A stretch of DNA of 64,000 nucleotides from contig CAWJFE010000003.1 in NCBI GenBank assembly GCA_963842125.1, positions 1 through 64,000 on the forward strand, written 5' to 3'. The stretch is from CAWCWK01 sp963842125 (GTDB lineage: Bacteria; Pseudomonadota; Alphaproteobacteria; Rhizobiales; CAWCWK01). Position 1 is the stretch's first letter; every line of letters begins with the position of its first letter. Below are positions 46,085 to 53,949 of this stretch, piece after piece. The notes under the pieces were generated by a model, which saw nothing but the letters and a program-made list of their open reading frames with translations, did not search any database and was not told the origin of the DNA. A program made the position numbers and the translations under genes.

Positions 46085-47665
46085 GTGTCTGTGGTGTCGC
46101 TGCGCTCCTTTGCCTACCGCCGCTGGCGGGATGCCGAGTCCTATCTGCTGGATCCGGAGGCCTATGCCGCGGACCACGGGGACTTGGACGGCGCGGTGCC
46201 CGGCGGCGTGCGAGCCCACTACCGAACCGAGGGGCACGGCCAGGGACGCGCCATCCGATGGCGCACGCCGCTCGCCGCCTTCTCCGCGTCGTGCATCTGC
46301 GCCGTGCCGAGGGATCACTGGTCGGGCGTCCGGCTTCAGGTCAAGGGCCAGGGCCGCGACGGCTGGACGCTGACGGTCGTCGTTCTAGACCTGACTGGCC
46401 GTCGGCCGCGCGTCGTGCGCAGGAAGAGCGAGCCTTGCGCTGCCATCGACCCGGCCTATCCCCATTTCATACGGTGGACGCCGATCGCGGGCTCGGCAGG
46501 CCGGCGCTATGCCGTTCTCCTGCGTCAGACGCGCCGCGGCGGCCGGGGCGGAACCCCGCCCCTCGCGCTTGGCTTCGCGCCGGACTGGGACCTCCAGTTT
46601 TCCTCGCCCGAGGTGAAGAGCGATTTTCCCTCCGCCTTGCTCGTCAGCCCGGTCACGCAGTGCAACCTTAACTGCATCCACTGCATCAGCCGCCATTCTC
46701 GGCGGCGCGTCTCCGAGATGACGGAAGGGGTTTGGGCGCAGATCGAGGCCGCAGCACGCACGAACCGCCTCGGCTATGTACAGAGCGACTATAGCGGCGA
46801 TCTCCTGTTCTCCAGTCGCAAGCATTCCGACTGGCTGGCGCGGATGATCGCGCTCGACGTTCCCTTCAAGATCGACACCCACGCCAACGACCTGACGCCG
46901 GACGTCACCGAGCGTCTGCTCGCCTCCAAGCTGTCGGAGATCAACTTCTCGATCGACAGCTTCGATGCTGACGACTACCCGCGCATCCGGCGCGGCGCCA
47001 AGCCGCTCGCGACCGTCCTAGACAACATCGCTCGCTTCATGAAGAGCGCGAGATCCTCCCGTCCCGATCTGAAGACCAGCGTCTCTCTCGTGCTCATGCA
47101 GCGCAATCTCGCGCAGATCGAACCAGCGCTTGCCTTTGCCGAGGAACACGGGATCACCTTCGTCTATGGCAACCACCTGCATGCCTATACGGAGGACATG
47201 GTCGAGGAGTCGCTTCTCCTTACGCCCGGCCGCTATGCCGACATGCATGCCCGTGTGATGGCCATGGCGGAACGGATGGACGTGACCCTCTGCCTGCCCG
47301 GACCGGACGCCTCGCTCGTCGCGCGGGACGGGCACCCGGGCTGCGGCGTGCCCTGGTCCTCGCTCACCGTCCTCGGCAATGGCGACGTCATGGCGTGCTG
47401 CGTGCCGGGCACGAAGGTCGGTCATCTGTCGCAAGGATCGCTGGCGGAGATCTGGACGGGCGATGCGATGCGCGCCTTCCGCGCCGCCGTGAGCAGCGAC
47501 GCGCCGCCTGGTCCCTGCCGCACATGTCCGATGGCGCGCCATCCCAACAACTTCGCGAGCTACGTCCCGGGTCTGCCTAAACCCGCACAGGATGCGTTCG
47601 TCGCCCGCTGCCTCAAGGCCAACGCGGCGCTTATGGAGGCGCGCGGTCGGGGTCCCGGGGCATAA
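46085..47665 (+). CDS. Radical SAM protein with SPASM-type C-terminus
   Basis: About 526 residues from GTG 46085 (46091 is possible). Residues 1-185 form an unassigned N-terminal domain. The radical SAM cluster motif is QCNLNCIHCIS (Cys193, 197 and 200, spacing CX3CX2C), followed by EINFSIDSFDADDYPRI and a TIM-barrel. The C-terminal cysteines (HPGCGVPW, MACCVPGTK, PCRTCPMARH) look like a SPASM domain binding extra iron-sulfur clusters. Such enzymes modify peptides, proteins or sugars. There is no precursor peptide, transporter or glycosyltransferase next to it; its place between the replication and partition genes is odd. Confidence 0.8.
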   Translation: MSVVSLRSFAYRRWRDAESYLLDPEAYAADHGDLDGAVPGGVRAHYRTEGHGQGRAIRWRTPLAAFSASCICAVPRDHWSGVRLQVKGQGRDGWTLTVVVLDLTGRRPRVVRRKSEPCAAIDPAYPHFIRWTPIAGSAGRRYAVLLRQTRRGGRGGTPPLALGFAPDWDLQFSSPEVKSDFPSALLVSPVTQCNLNCIHCISRHSRRRVSEMTEGVWAQIEAAARTNRLGYVQSDYSGDLLFSSRKHSDWLARMIALDVPFKIDTHANDLTPDVTERLLASKLSEINFSIDSFDADDYPRIRRGAKPLATVLDNIARFMKSARSSRPDLKTSVSLVLMQRNLAQIEPALAFAEEHGITFVYGNHLHAYTEDMVEESLLLTPGRYADMHARVMAMAERMDVTLCLPGPDASLVARDGHPGCGVPWSSLTVLGNGDVMACCVPGTKVGHLSQGSLAEIWTGDAMRAFRAAVSSDAPPGPCRTCPMARHPNNFASYVPGLPKPAQDAFVARCLKANAALMEARGRGPGA

Positions 47666-48108
47666 GACGCGCGGTCGCCCGCAACCTTCAAGGCCGTTGG
47701 TGGTCGGCTCCGTCATTCCAAAGGTCCTGCCCGATTCGTTTTGTGGGCGTCGTTCCTGGACGGTTCAGCAGAAACGGTGAAGGGCGTGGCCGAATTCCTA
47801 CAAGCGACCAGTTAAGGGTTCGGCGGAGGAGAGCCGACTACTAGAGTACGGCCAGCCGGAGTCCCTGCGTTCCGCACAGCCTCGCACTTTCGTCCCGACC
47901 GCAGTGAAGCAGAGAGCTGTGATCGCTTACGGTGAACCTGCGAGAGCGATCCTAAATCGGCTTCGCCTTACCTCGGCTGGATCACCCTCCCTCGTTTCTG
48001 TGGTCGCCCCTCCCAATACCCTTCACTCCCCGTTAACCGCGTTCCCGGACACTCACGGGAAATCCCGCGTCTGGCGCGGTTTTGCGTGAATGGGGGAGGG
48101 AAGCGGCG
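47666..48108. other. Region upstream of repA(parA) with iteron-like repeats
   Basis: About 440 bp without a gene. It holds two further copies of the origin-type motif: CGTTTTGTGGGCGTCGTTCC near 47728-47750 and CGTTTCTGTGGTCGCCCCTC near 47994-48015, like those at 44770 and 45960. A short stem (CCGCG-TCTGG-CGCGG followed by TTTT, 48065-48083) just before the repA start may act as an attenuator. Confidence 0.45.
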
Positions 48109-49416
48109 ATGAGGAACGCGATTGACAGCTGTCAACGCGGCGCGGCGCGGCTGGAGGGGCTGGCCGAGGTCGCAGCCGATGCCGAGGCGTTGTCGGGGCA
48201 GATCCGGCGGCTGCGCGCGCGGCTCTTCGCGCCGGGCGAGACGAAGGTGCTGCGGCCCTTCACCTCGGCCGAGGCGGCGCGGCTCCTGGGCGTCTCCGAC
48301 AGCTATCTGCGCCATCTGGCGCGCGCCGGCGAGGGGCCCGCCCCTTCCGTGGCGCCCAATGGACGGCGGGTCTACGCGCTGGACGAGATCCACGCCCTGC
48401 GCGCGCATCTGGCCGCCAAGGGCGAGGGCCGGGGCGGGCGCGTCGCGCTGCCCGGCCGGCGGGGCGGCGACCACCTCCAGGTCCTCGCCGTCACGAACTT
48501 CAAGGGCGGCTCCGGCAAGACGACGACGAGCGCCCATCTCGCCCAACATCTCGCGATGCGGGGCTACCGCACGCTCGCGGTCGACCTCGACCCGCAGGCC
48601 TCCCTCACCTCGCTCTTCGGCTGCCAGCCGGAGGCGGACCTCCACCCCGGCGAGACCGTCTACGGCGCGATCCGATACGACGACCCCAAGCCCCTCTCGA
48701 CCCTCGTGCGCCCGACCTACATGGCCGGGCTCGACCTCGTGCCGGGCCATCTGGAGCTGCATGAGTTCGAGCACGACACGCCCCGCGTTCTCGCCCGGCG
48801 CGAGGCGGCCGGCGCGCCCTTCTATGCCCGGCTCGCCGGCGCGCTTCGCTCGGTCGAGGCGGACTATGACGTGGTCGTCCTCGACTGCCCGCCCCAGCTC
48901 GGCTTCCTGACGCTGGGCGCGCTCTGCGCCGCGACGGGCGTGCTGGTGACCGTCCATCCCCAGATGCTCGACATCGCCTCGATGAGCCAGTTCCTGGCGA
49001 TGACCGCCGAGCTGATGGGCGTGGTGGAGGATGCGGGCGCCAAGGTCGAGCTCGACTTCCTGCGCTATCTCGTCACCCGGCACGAGCCGAGCGACGGGCC
49101 GCAGGCGCAGGTCGTCGGGTTCCTGCGCGGCATCTTCGGCGAGCGGGTGCTGACCCACACCATGCTGAAATCGACCGCGCTCGCCGATGCCGGCCTGACC
49201 AAGCAGACCCTCTACGAGACCGGCCGGGACGGCATGACCCGCTCTACCTATGAGCGCGCGCTCGACAGCCTGGAGGCCGTCAACGGCGAGATCGAGGGCC
49301 TGATCCGGCGCGCCTGGGGCCGGGAGGGGGCGGAGGCCGAGGCGGCGGAGGCGCTCGGTGCCGTCGCGGCCGAGATGCGGCGCATCGCCCGCCAGACCGC
49401 CCACCAAGCCGCCTGA
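48109..49416 (+). CDS. repA: Plasmid partition ATPase RepA (ParA family, repABC type)
   Basis: 435 residues from ATG 48109 (GGGAGGGAAG upstream). The N-terminal domain holds a MerR-like helix-turn-helix (TSAEAARLLGVSDSYLRHLA). The ATPase domain has the deviant Walker A FKGGSGKTTTSAHLAQ, Walker A-prime VDLDPQASLT and Walker B VVLDCPPQLGF. It drives plasmid segregation with RepB and usually represses its own operon. A parS-like palindrome lies inside its first codons (48122-48135). The next gene is repB, 210 bases on, but no repC initiator follows, unlike a standard repABC operon. Confidence 0.92.
   Translation: MRNAIDSCQRGAARLEGLAEVAADAEALSGQIRRLRARLFAPGETKVLRPFTSAEAARLLGVSDSYLRHLARAGEGPAPSVAPNGRRVYALDEIHALRAHLAAKGEGRGGRVALPGRRGGDHLQVLAVTNFKGGSGKTTTSAHLAQHLAMRGYRTLAVDLDPQASLTSLFGCQPEADLHPGETVYGAIRYDDPKPLSTLVRPTYMAGLDLVPGHLELHEFEHDTPRVLARREAAGAPFYARLAGALRSVEADYDVVVLDCPPQLGFLTLGALCAATGVLVTVHPQMLDIASMSQFLAMTAELMGVVEDAGAKVELDFLRYLVTRHEPSDGPQAQVVGFLRGIFGERVLTHTMLKSTALADAGLTKQTLYETGRDGMTRSTYERALDSLEAVNGEIEGLIRRAWGREGAEAEAAEALGAVAAEMRRIARQTAHQAA
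48122..48135. promoter_or_regulatory. parS-like centromere palindrome, copy 1
   Basis: TTGACAGCTGTCAA, a perfect 14-bp palindrome within the start of repA (context ATTGACAGCTGTCAAC). It matches the GTTNNNNGCNNNNAAC pattern of repABC parS sites except for the first base. Copies 2 and 3 are at 50679 and 52149. Confidence 0.7.
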
Positions 49417-49626
49417 CGGCGCCGCCTGTTCACCCGTCGGGACGCCTTACGGCGTCGCCGATCGACATTCGTTAAGGACCGCGCCCGCCGAGCGCCGCCA
49501 ATAAGGAGCGTGCCCCGTGTTCCCATCCCCTTCCGCTCTCACCCGCTCGGCCTCGCCCGCCGGCACGCGCCCGCACGCCCCGGCCCGCCGCGCGGCCGGC
49601 CCGAGGAGCCGCCCAAGGATGCCGTC

Positions 49627-50682
49627 ATGACCGCCCGACGCACCGCGCTGGCCGCCCTTCTCGCCATCCCGGCCGAGGACGAGGCTGGCGAGCCCGCCGA
49701 GGCTGCGCGCAAGGCGAAGCCGGAACCCGCAAGGCCGGCGCCGGCCGAGCGCCTCCCCTCCCCCCGCGCCGGCTCGGTGCGCGCGATGGGGCTGCATCTG
49801 GAGGACCTGGCGCGCCAATCCGACGCCGTCGTGGAGATCGACCCGGCGCTGTGCGATCCCTCCCCCGTGCGCGACCGGCTGATCGGCTCCACCGGGCTCT
49901 CGGCGCCGTCCGAGGCGCCGGACGATCCCGCGCTCGACACCCTCGTCGCCAGCCTCGGCGCCGACGGCCAGGTCGTGCCGGCGCTGCTCAGGCCGCACGA
50001 GACCGAGCCCGGGCGCTACCGCGTCGTCTACGGCCACCGCCGGGTCGCGGCCTGCCGCCGGCTGGGCCGGCCGGTACGCGCGCTCGTCCGCCGGCTCGAC
50101 GATCCGGACGCCCTCCTCGCGCAGGGCCAGGAGAACGCCGAGCGGCGCGACCTGACCTTCATCGAGCGCGCCCTCTTCGCCGCCGCGCTGGAGGATGCCG
50201 GCCTCTCGCGCGCCCGGCTCTGCGCCGCGCTCTCGGTCCATGCCTCGGAGGCCTCGCGGCTCCTGCAGGTCGGGCGCGGCGTGCCCCGCGCGCTCGCCGC
50301 CCGGATCGGCCCCGCGCCCAAGGTCGGCCGCCCCCGCTGGCTGCGCCTGATGGCGGCGCTGGAGTCGGCCGGATCGCCCGCCCCCGCCCTCGACACACTT
50401 GCCAAGGCCGAGGGGCTGGCCGACGACGGCGCCCGCTTCGATACCGCGCTCGCCGCCCTGGAGGCCGTCACGCGACCGCCGGCCCCGACGGCACCCGCCG
50501 CGACGACTGTCCGCACACGAGACGGCCGCCCCCTCGCCCGCCTCGCCGATCCCAAGGCCAAGGGCCCTCCCCTCACCCTCCTTGCCGGCACCGACCCCGC
50601 CTTCGCCGCCTATCTCGCCGAACGCCTCCCCGCGCTCCACGCGGACTGGCGCGCGCTGGAAGGCGACGCGGCCGGCGATTGA
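49627..50682 (+). CDS. repB: Plasmid partition protein RepB (ParB family)
   Basis: 351 residues. ATG 49627 begins MTARRTALAALLAI, as RepB proteins do, with AAGGA upstream; the open frame before it is not conserved. The conserved RepB block LEDLARQSDAVVEIDPALCD is followed by the ParB nuclease-like domain (LVASLGADGQVVPALLRPH, VVYGHRRVAACRRLGRPVRA, LLAQGQENAERRDLTFIERA). The helix-turn-helix (RLCAALSVHASEASRLLQVG) binds parS. Its stop codon lies within the second parS palindrome. It works with RepA (48109-49416). Confidence 0.92.
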   Translation: MTARRTALAALLAIPAEDEAGEPAEAARKAKPEPARPAPAERLPSPRAGSVRAMGLHLEDLARQSDAVVEIDPALCDPSPVRDRLIGSTGLSAPSEAPDDPALDTLVASLGADGQVVPALLRPHETEPGRYRVVYGHRRVAACRRLGRPVRALVRRLDDPDALLAQGQENAERRDLTFIERALFAAALEDAGLSRARLCAALSVHASEASRLLQVGRGVPRALAARIGPAPKVGRPRWLRLMAALESAGSPAPALDTLAKAEGLADDGARFDTALAALEAVTRPPAPTAPAATTVRTRDGRPLARLADPKAKGPPLTLLAGTDPAFAAYLAERLPALHADWRALEGDAAGD

Positions 50683-50696
50683 CAGCTGTCAATCGC
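50675..50696. promoter_or_regulatory. parS-like centromere palindrome, copy 2 (22-bp perfect)
   Basis: The 14-bp core TTGACAGCTGTCAA (50679-50692) is extended by GCGA/TCGC arms to a 22-bp perfect palindrome that includes the repB stop codon. It is the best copy of the three and the likely principal binding site for RepB. Confidence 0.75.
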
Positions 50697-50755
50697 GAAG
50701 AGATCGAACGTTGGCAGGCCGAACCTGTCGGATCGACGCGTCCGCCCGCCGGCTC

Positions 50756-50782
50756 GACATACCGCATGTCGGGCGGTATGTC
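50756..50782. promoter_or_regulatory. Inverted repeat upstream of ccdA-like gene
   Basis: GACATACCG and CGGTATGTC, perfect nine-base arms separated by nine bases, lie 34-60 bases before the antitoxin start. This is a probable autoregulatory operator of the antitoxin. Confidence 0.55.
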
Positions 50783-50815
50783 CGACAGGAGGTTTTCCCC
50801 TGCTCCGAGTTCGTC

Positions 50816-51046
50816 ATGGCCGCCACCCTTCGCCGCTCGACCAGCCTGACGCTCGACCGCGGCCTTCTCGACGAGGCGCGCGCGCTCGGCGTCAACATCT
50901 CCCGGGCCGCGGAGGCGGGCCTGACGGCGGAGGTCCGCGCCGCCCGGGCCGAGCGCTGGCGGCGCGAGAACGCGGACGCGATCGCCGAGTACAACGCCTT
51001 CATCGCGCGCGCCGGCGTGCCGCTCGCCGCCGCGCGCAAGTTCTGA
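50816..51046 (+). CDS. ccdA: CcdA-like type II antitoxin
   Basis: 76 residues. A ribbon-helix-helix start (TLRRSTSLTLDRGLLDEARA, LGVNISRAAEAGL) and a charged tail (RWRRENADAIAEYNAFIAR) match CcdA antitoxins, which block the gyrase poison CcdB. ATG 50816 is used; an AGGAGG 24 bases earlier suggests that initiation slightly upstream is possible, but no start codon fits. The inverted repeat at 50756-50782 probably mediates autorepression. Its partner toxin gene (next entry) is ruined. Confidence 0.8.
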   Translation: MAATLRRSTSLTLDRGLLDEARALGVNISRAAEAGLTAEVRAARAERWRRENADAIAEYNAFIARAGVPLAAARKF

Positions 51047-51049
51047 CGG

Positions 51050-51240
51050 GCGGCGCGAGACCCGCGTCGTCACGCCCCTCCTGCCAGGACGACGGCCGGG
51101 TGGGGCCTGCAGAGCCTCAACCCCGAGATCGATGTCCGAAGGCGAGGCCGTCGTCCTGATGCCGCAGCCTCTCGCGACCCTCACCACGGCCGAGCTCGGG
51201 GCCCTCATCGGCCGGAACCGAGAGTTCCGCACGCTAATCG
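51050..51240 (+). pseudogene. ccdB toxin remnant
   Basis: Fragments in different frames recall CcdB: ETRVVTPLLPG near 51060, LQSLNPEIDV near 51110, and after an extra base at 51136-51137, EGEAVVLMPQPLATLTTAEL then GALIGRNREFRTLIDGG. The first 20-25 codons are missing. Only the antitoxin gene survives. Confidence 0.5.
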
Positions 51241-51662
51241 ATGGCGGACAGCTCCAGGAAATCGGTGGGTCGTAGAATCGGCACGTCCCTGAACGGATGC
51301 AGCGCGAGCAGGTCGCCGTCGCCGGTGACGATCGCATCCCCCTCCCCCGCGAGGGCCAGCTCGAGAAACTTGTCGTCGTCCGGATCGCGGCAGCCCATCG
51401 GCATGCCCGTGATTGGGACCCAGTCCGAGACCGGAAGAAGACCCGCGACGAAAGCCTCGCGCAGCTCGGCGCGCACGTAGCGCTCGAACTTGGGGCGCAT
51501 GATGCGTGTGCGGATTTCCTCGAACGTCTCGTCGCAGAACAGCAGCACGCCCCCTGCCCCGCGCACGCGTTCCAGGACGGCACGCGGCGGCCCCTTGGAC
51601 TGCAGCATGGCGCTGATCAGGACGTTGGTGTCGAGGACGAGCCGTCCGGCTCCCATCGGCAC
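51234..51662 (-). CDS. PIN-domain toxin (COG1569-like)
   Basis: 142 residues with PIN-domain acids: RLVLDTNVLISAML (Asp), TFEEIRTRIM (Glu), CRDPDDDKFLELALAG (Asp) and VTGDGDLLAL (Asp). This is the class annotated as putative PIN-family toxin, distinct from the shorter VapC proteins elsewhere in the window. GTG 51662 or ATG 51656 may be the start. It follows a Phd/YefM-type antitoxin gene (51768-52019) on the same strand after about 105 bases, so the two probably form a toxin-antitoxin module. Confidence 0.82.
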   Translation of the reverse strand: MPMGAGRLVLDTNVLISAMLQSKGPPRAVLERVRGAGGVLLFCDETFEEIRTRIMRPKFERYVRAELREAFVAGLLPVSDWVPITGMPMGCRDPDDDKFLELALAGEGDAIVTGDGDLLALHPFRDVPILRPTDFLELSAID

Positions 51663-51767
51663 GCCTAGAGCCGCTCCAGCGAATGTGCATTCGCGCTAAA
51701 GCGTAAGGCGCCGCGACGGAACAGGGAGCTGGAGCGCATCTGACGAACGGACCGAGCCGGATGCACT

Positions 51768-52019
51768 CTAGCTCTCGTCAGCGAGCAGCGCGTCCAAGGC
51801 TTCGTCGGTCAGCCCGTTGCGCTCGGCCTCGTGGCTGGCCGCGTCCATCGTCGCGCCTAGCCGGCCCCAGGCGCTTCCCCGAAGGCGCTCGTACTGCTCG
51901 AGGCTCAGCATTACGCCGACCGGACGGCCCTTCTTCGTCACCTGCACGGGGCCGCGTTGGGCCGCGTCGAGGAACTGGCCGAACTGGTTCTTGGCTTCGC
52001 GAGCGGGGATCGTCCTCAT
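51768..52019 (-). CDS. Phd/YefM-type antitoxin
   Basis: 83 residues. MRTIPAREAKNQFGQFLDAA begins the Phd/YefM DNA-binding fold, with VTKKGRPVGVMLSLEQYERL following, and an acidic C-terminal toxin-binding tail (NGLTDEALDALLADES). ATG 52019 is chosen since the family starts there; the open frame upstream is not conserved. There is no Shine-Dalgarno; the promoter at 52026-52054 places the transcript start at or next to the ATG, so the message is probably leaderless. Confidence 0.85.
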   Translation of the reverse strand: MRTIPAREAKNQFGQFLDAAQRGPVQVTKKGRPVGVMLSLEQYERLRGSAWGRLGATMDAASHEAERNGLTDEALDALLADES

Positions 52020-52025
52020 GTAGCT

Positions 52026-52054
52026 ATTATGGCCATACGGAATGGCGTTCGCAA
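52026..52054 (-). promoter_or_regulatory. Promoter of the Phd-type antitoxin gene
   Basis: On the minus strand, -35 TTGCGA (52054-52049), a 17-base spacer, and -10 CATAAT (52031-52026). The -10 ends six bases before the ATG at 52019, implying a leaderless mRNA. Confidence 0.5.
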
Positions 52055-52148
52055 GCAGCGTTTGGCGCCTCTCGCGGACACCCAGGAACGCGGCGCCCGA
52101 GGCCGTGCTGGTCGTGGTTGTCCGAAGCGACACTCTGGAGGCGACCGA

Positions 52149-52162
52149 TTGACAGCTGTCAA
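52149..52162. promoter_or_regulatory. parS-like centromere palindrome, copy 3
   Basis: A third exact copy of TTGACAGCTGTCAA, 1.5 kb beyond copy 2, in the gap between the antitoxin gene and the LuxR-type regulator gene. Confidence 0.7.
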
Positions 52163-52188
52163 AAACGGCAAGCTCTCAGGCAAGGTCG

Positions 52189-53346
52189 TCAGGCCGCGAC
52201 GAGCCGGCTGAGCCGGGAGACGATGCCGGCCTGGCTCGTCGTGCCGAGCTTGGAGCGCAGCGCCCGCACATGGGTCCGCACGGTGTGCTCGGAGAGCCCT
52301 TCGGCCTCGGCCGCCTCGGCCGGCCCGAACCCCAAGAGCAGGCGCCGGGCGATGCGGGCCTCGGCGGGCGTCAGCCGGGCCAGCGCCGCGATCTCGGCCG
52401 GCGCCGGCAGCGTGCTCTCTCCGACATCCTCCAGCTTGACGAGACCGAAGGGGCGCCGGCCCGGGCGCGGCGCGACGAAGAAGCGTGCGAGGACGGGCCA
52501 GGGCGAGCCTTCGCGTGGCAAGAGAACGGGCGAGGGGAGGGACCAGTCCTCGCCATTCGTCTCGCCTGGACCCTTGCCCTGACCCTTGCCCTCGCTCATC
52601 GCCCGGGCGACGCGCAGCGTTCGGGCCATGGCGGCGGTGAAGAAGGGCCGCACAGCCGGGTCGCGCGCCTTGAGCTGGCCCTTGCCAAGGGTAAGGGCAT
52701 CGTCCGAGGCGAGGATCGCGGCCGCGGCGAGGTTCAGGTGCGTCGCCCGGCCGGCCTCGTCGAAGACGATGAGACCATCGGGGAGGGCATTGAGCAGGGC
52801 CATCAGGTCGCGCGGCGCGTCAGCATTGCCGGCCTCGCGGCGCAGTTCCGCCGCCCGGGCGAGATGGGGCGCCAGGATGGCCAGGGCCTGCGTCTCACGC
52901 CACTCGAATGGCCGCCAGACGGCCCCACGATGCGCGATCGAGATCACTTGGCCGCGCCGGGCGCGGCAGCCGTGATAGGCGATGTGCCAGCAGGCCGGGA
53001 TCTCGCGGTAGTACTCGTTGTGGATTGGACACCGCGCCCTCTCCTCCCTGCTGAGGAGGTCCTCCTCCATGTAGGCGCCCGAGCGCAGCGCCATGCGGGC
53101 CGGACGCAGGTCGAGCTCGGCATAGGTCTCGGCGTACTGGATCAGGGGTTCGGGAATGTAAGGGTGGGTCTCCAGGGCGAAATGCGCGTCCGGCCCCATC
53201 GTCAGAAGGGCGAGAAGCTCGGAGCCCGTGGCCTGTGCGGAGGCAGCCAGTGCCTCTTCCCAGCGTGCCTCGCCGTTCAGGACGGCGTAGATCTCGCTCA
53301 GCGCCCGCTGGATGCGCGCTGCGCCCATGGCCGTCCGTGGCGCCAT
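52189..53346 (-). CDS. LuxR-family transcriptional regulator
   Basis: 385 residues from ATG 53346, with GAGGGG eight bases ahead. The N-terminal half (IQRALSEIYAVLNGEARWEE to ETQALAILAPHLARAAELRR) and a central PAS-like block (LMALLNALPDGLIVFDEAGR) are sensor regions. The C-terminal helix-turn-helix is LTPAEARIARRLLLGFGPAE, GLSEHTVRTHVRALRSKLGT. A KGQGKG short repeat lies in the linker. It is an intact relative of the damaged regulator at 39963-40888; the two may be duplicates. Target genes are not evident. Confidence 0.82.
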   Translation of the reverse strand: MAPRTAMGAARIQRALSEIYAVLNGEARWEEALAASAQATGSELLALLTMGPDAHFALETHPYIPEPLIQYAETYAELDLRPARMALRSGAYMEEDLLSREERARCPIHNEYYREIPACWHIAYHGCRARRGQVISIAHRGAVWRPFEWRETQALAILAPHLARAAELRREAGNADAPRDLMALLNALPDGLIVFDEAGRATHLNLAAAAILASDDALTLGKGQLKARDPAVRPFFTAAMARTLRVARAMSEGKGQGKGPGETNGEDWSLPSPVLLPREGSPWPVLARFFVAPRPGRRPFGLVKLEDVGESTLPAPAEIAALARLTPAEARIARRLLLGFGPAEAAEAEGLSEHTVRTHVRALRSKLGTTSQAGIVSRLSRLVAA

Positions 53347-53534
53347 CCTCAGCCCCTCGCTTGCGCCCCTTTCCGCTGGCCTCGACGGGCCGATGGGGTA
53401 AGCTTTGCCCGCAATCCTGTTTCACGCAAGGGTAGCAGTGAGCGACGCCGATGGTCGGTTCCGCCGCCGCCGCGGAACGGGCGGACCTCGAACCCCTCGG
53501 TCCCGTCCCCTTCCTCGACCAATTTTCAAAACCA

Positions 53535-53554
53535 GGCGGCCCTGCCGCCCTTTT
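53535..53554 (+). terminator. Rho-independent terminator
   Basis: GGCGGC-CCT-GCCGCC followed by CTTTT, between the LuxR-type gene and the second iteron array. It would stop plus-strand transcription entering the origin. Confidence 0.6.
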
Positions 53555-53616
53555 GGTTCTAGGTTCTAAAGTTCTAGGGCTGCTAACTGACTGACAGGAA
53601 AACGCTATCGGGGGAG

Positions 53617-53712
53617 AAAGGACACCGATCGGGAATCAAAGGACACCAATCAGGAAACACCGCTTCGTCAAAGGACACCGATTGGGAATGACGAAAGGAC
53701 ACCGATCGGGAA
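53617..53712 (+). promoter_or_regulatory. Four 19-bp iterons of the Rep_3 origin
   Basis: AAAGGACACCGATCGGGAA occurs at 53617, 53638, 53670 and 53694, two copies exact and two with small changes (CAATCAGGAA, CGATTGGGAA). They lie 240-330 bases upstream of the Rep_3 gene, the usual place for initiator-binding iterons. Three GTTCTA repeats at about 53555-53580 precede them. Confidence 0.8.
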
Positions 53713-53949
53713 CCGTTCGAGCGGCCAAGTCCACTCGTCCTGCGTTCACCACATCATCAACAAATCTTTTCCGGCATACCTCAAATGAGGGATGAGCGAC
53801 CCTGCGTCTATTGCCAACTGCTCTAGGGTTCGCACCGTCGGTGCGGTGTCCGAGGCCTCCTCTCCCAAGGGTCGCCGAATCGGACGGTGCGCCCGCCCGG
53901 GTTGCACGAGGGCCGGGGAAGGAGCGTTCGTGGGGCGAGGGCGATCGCC

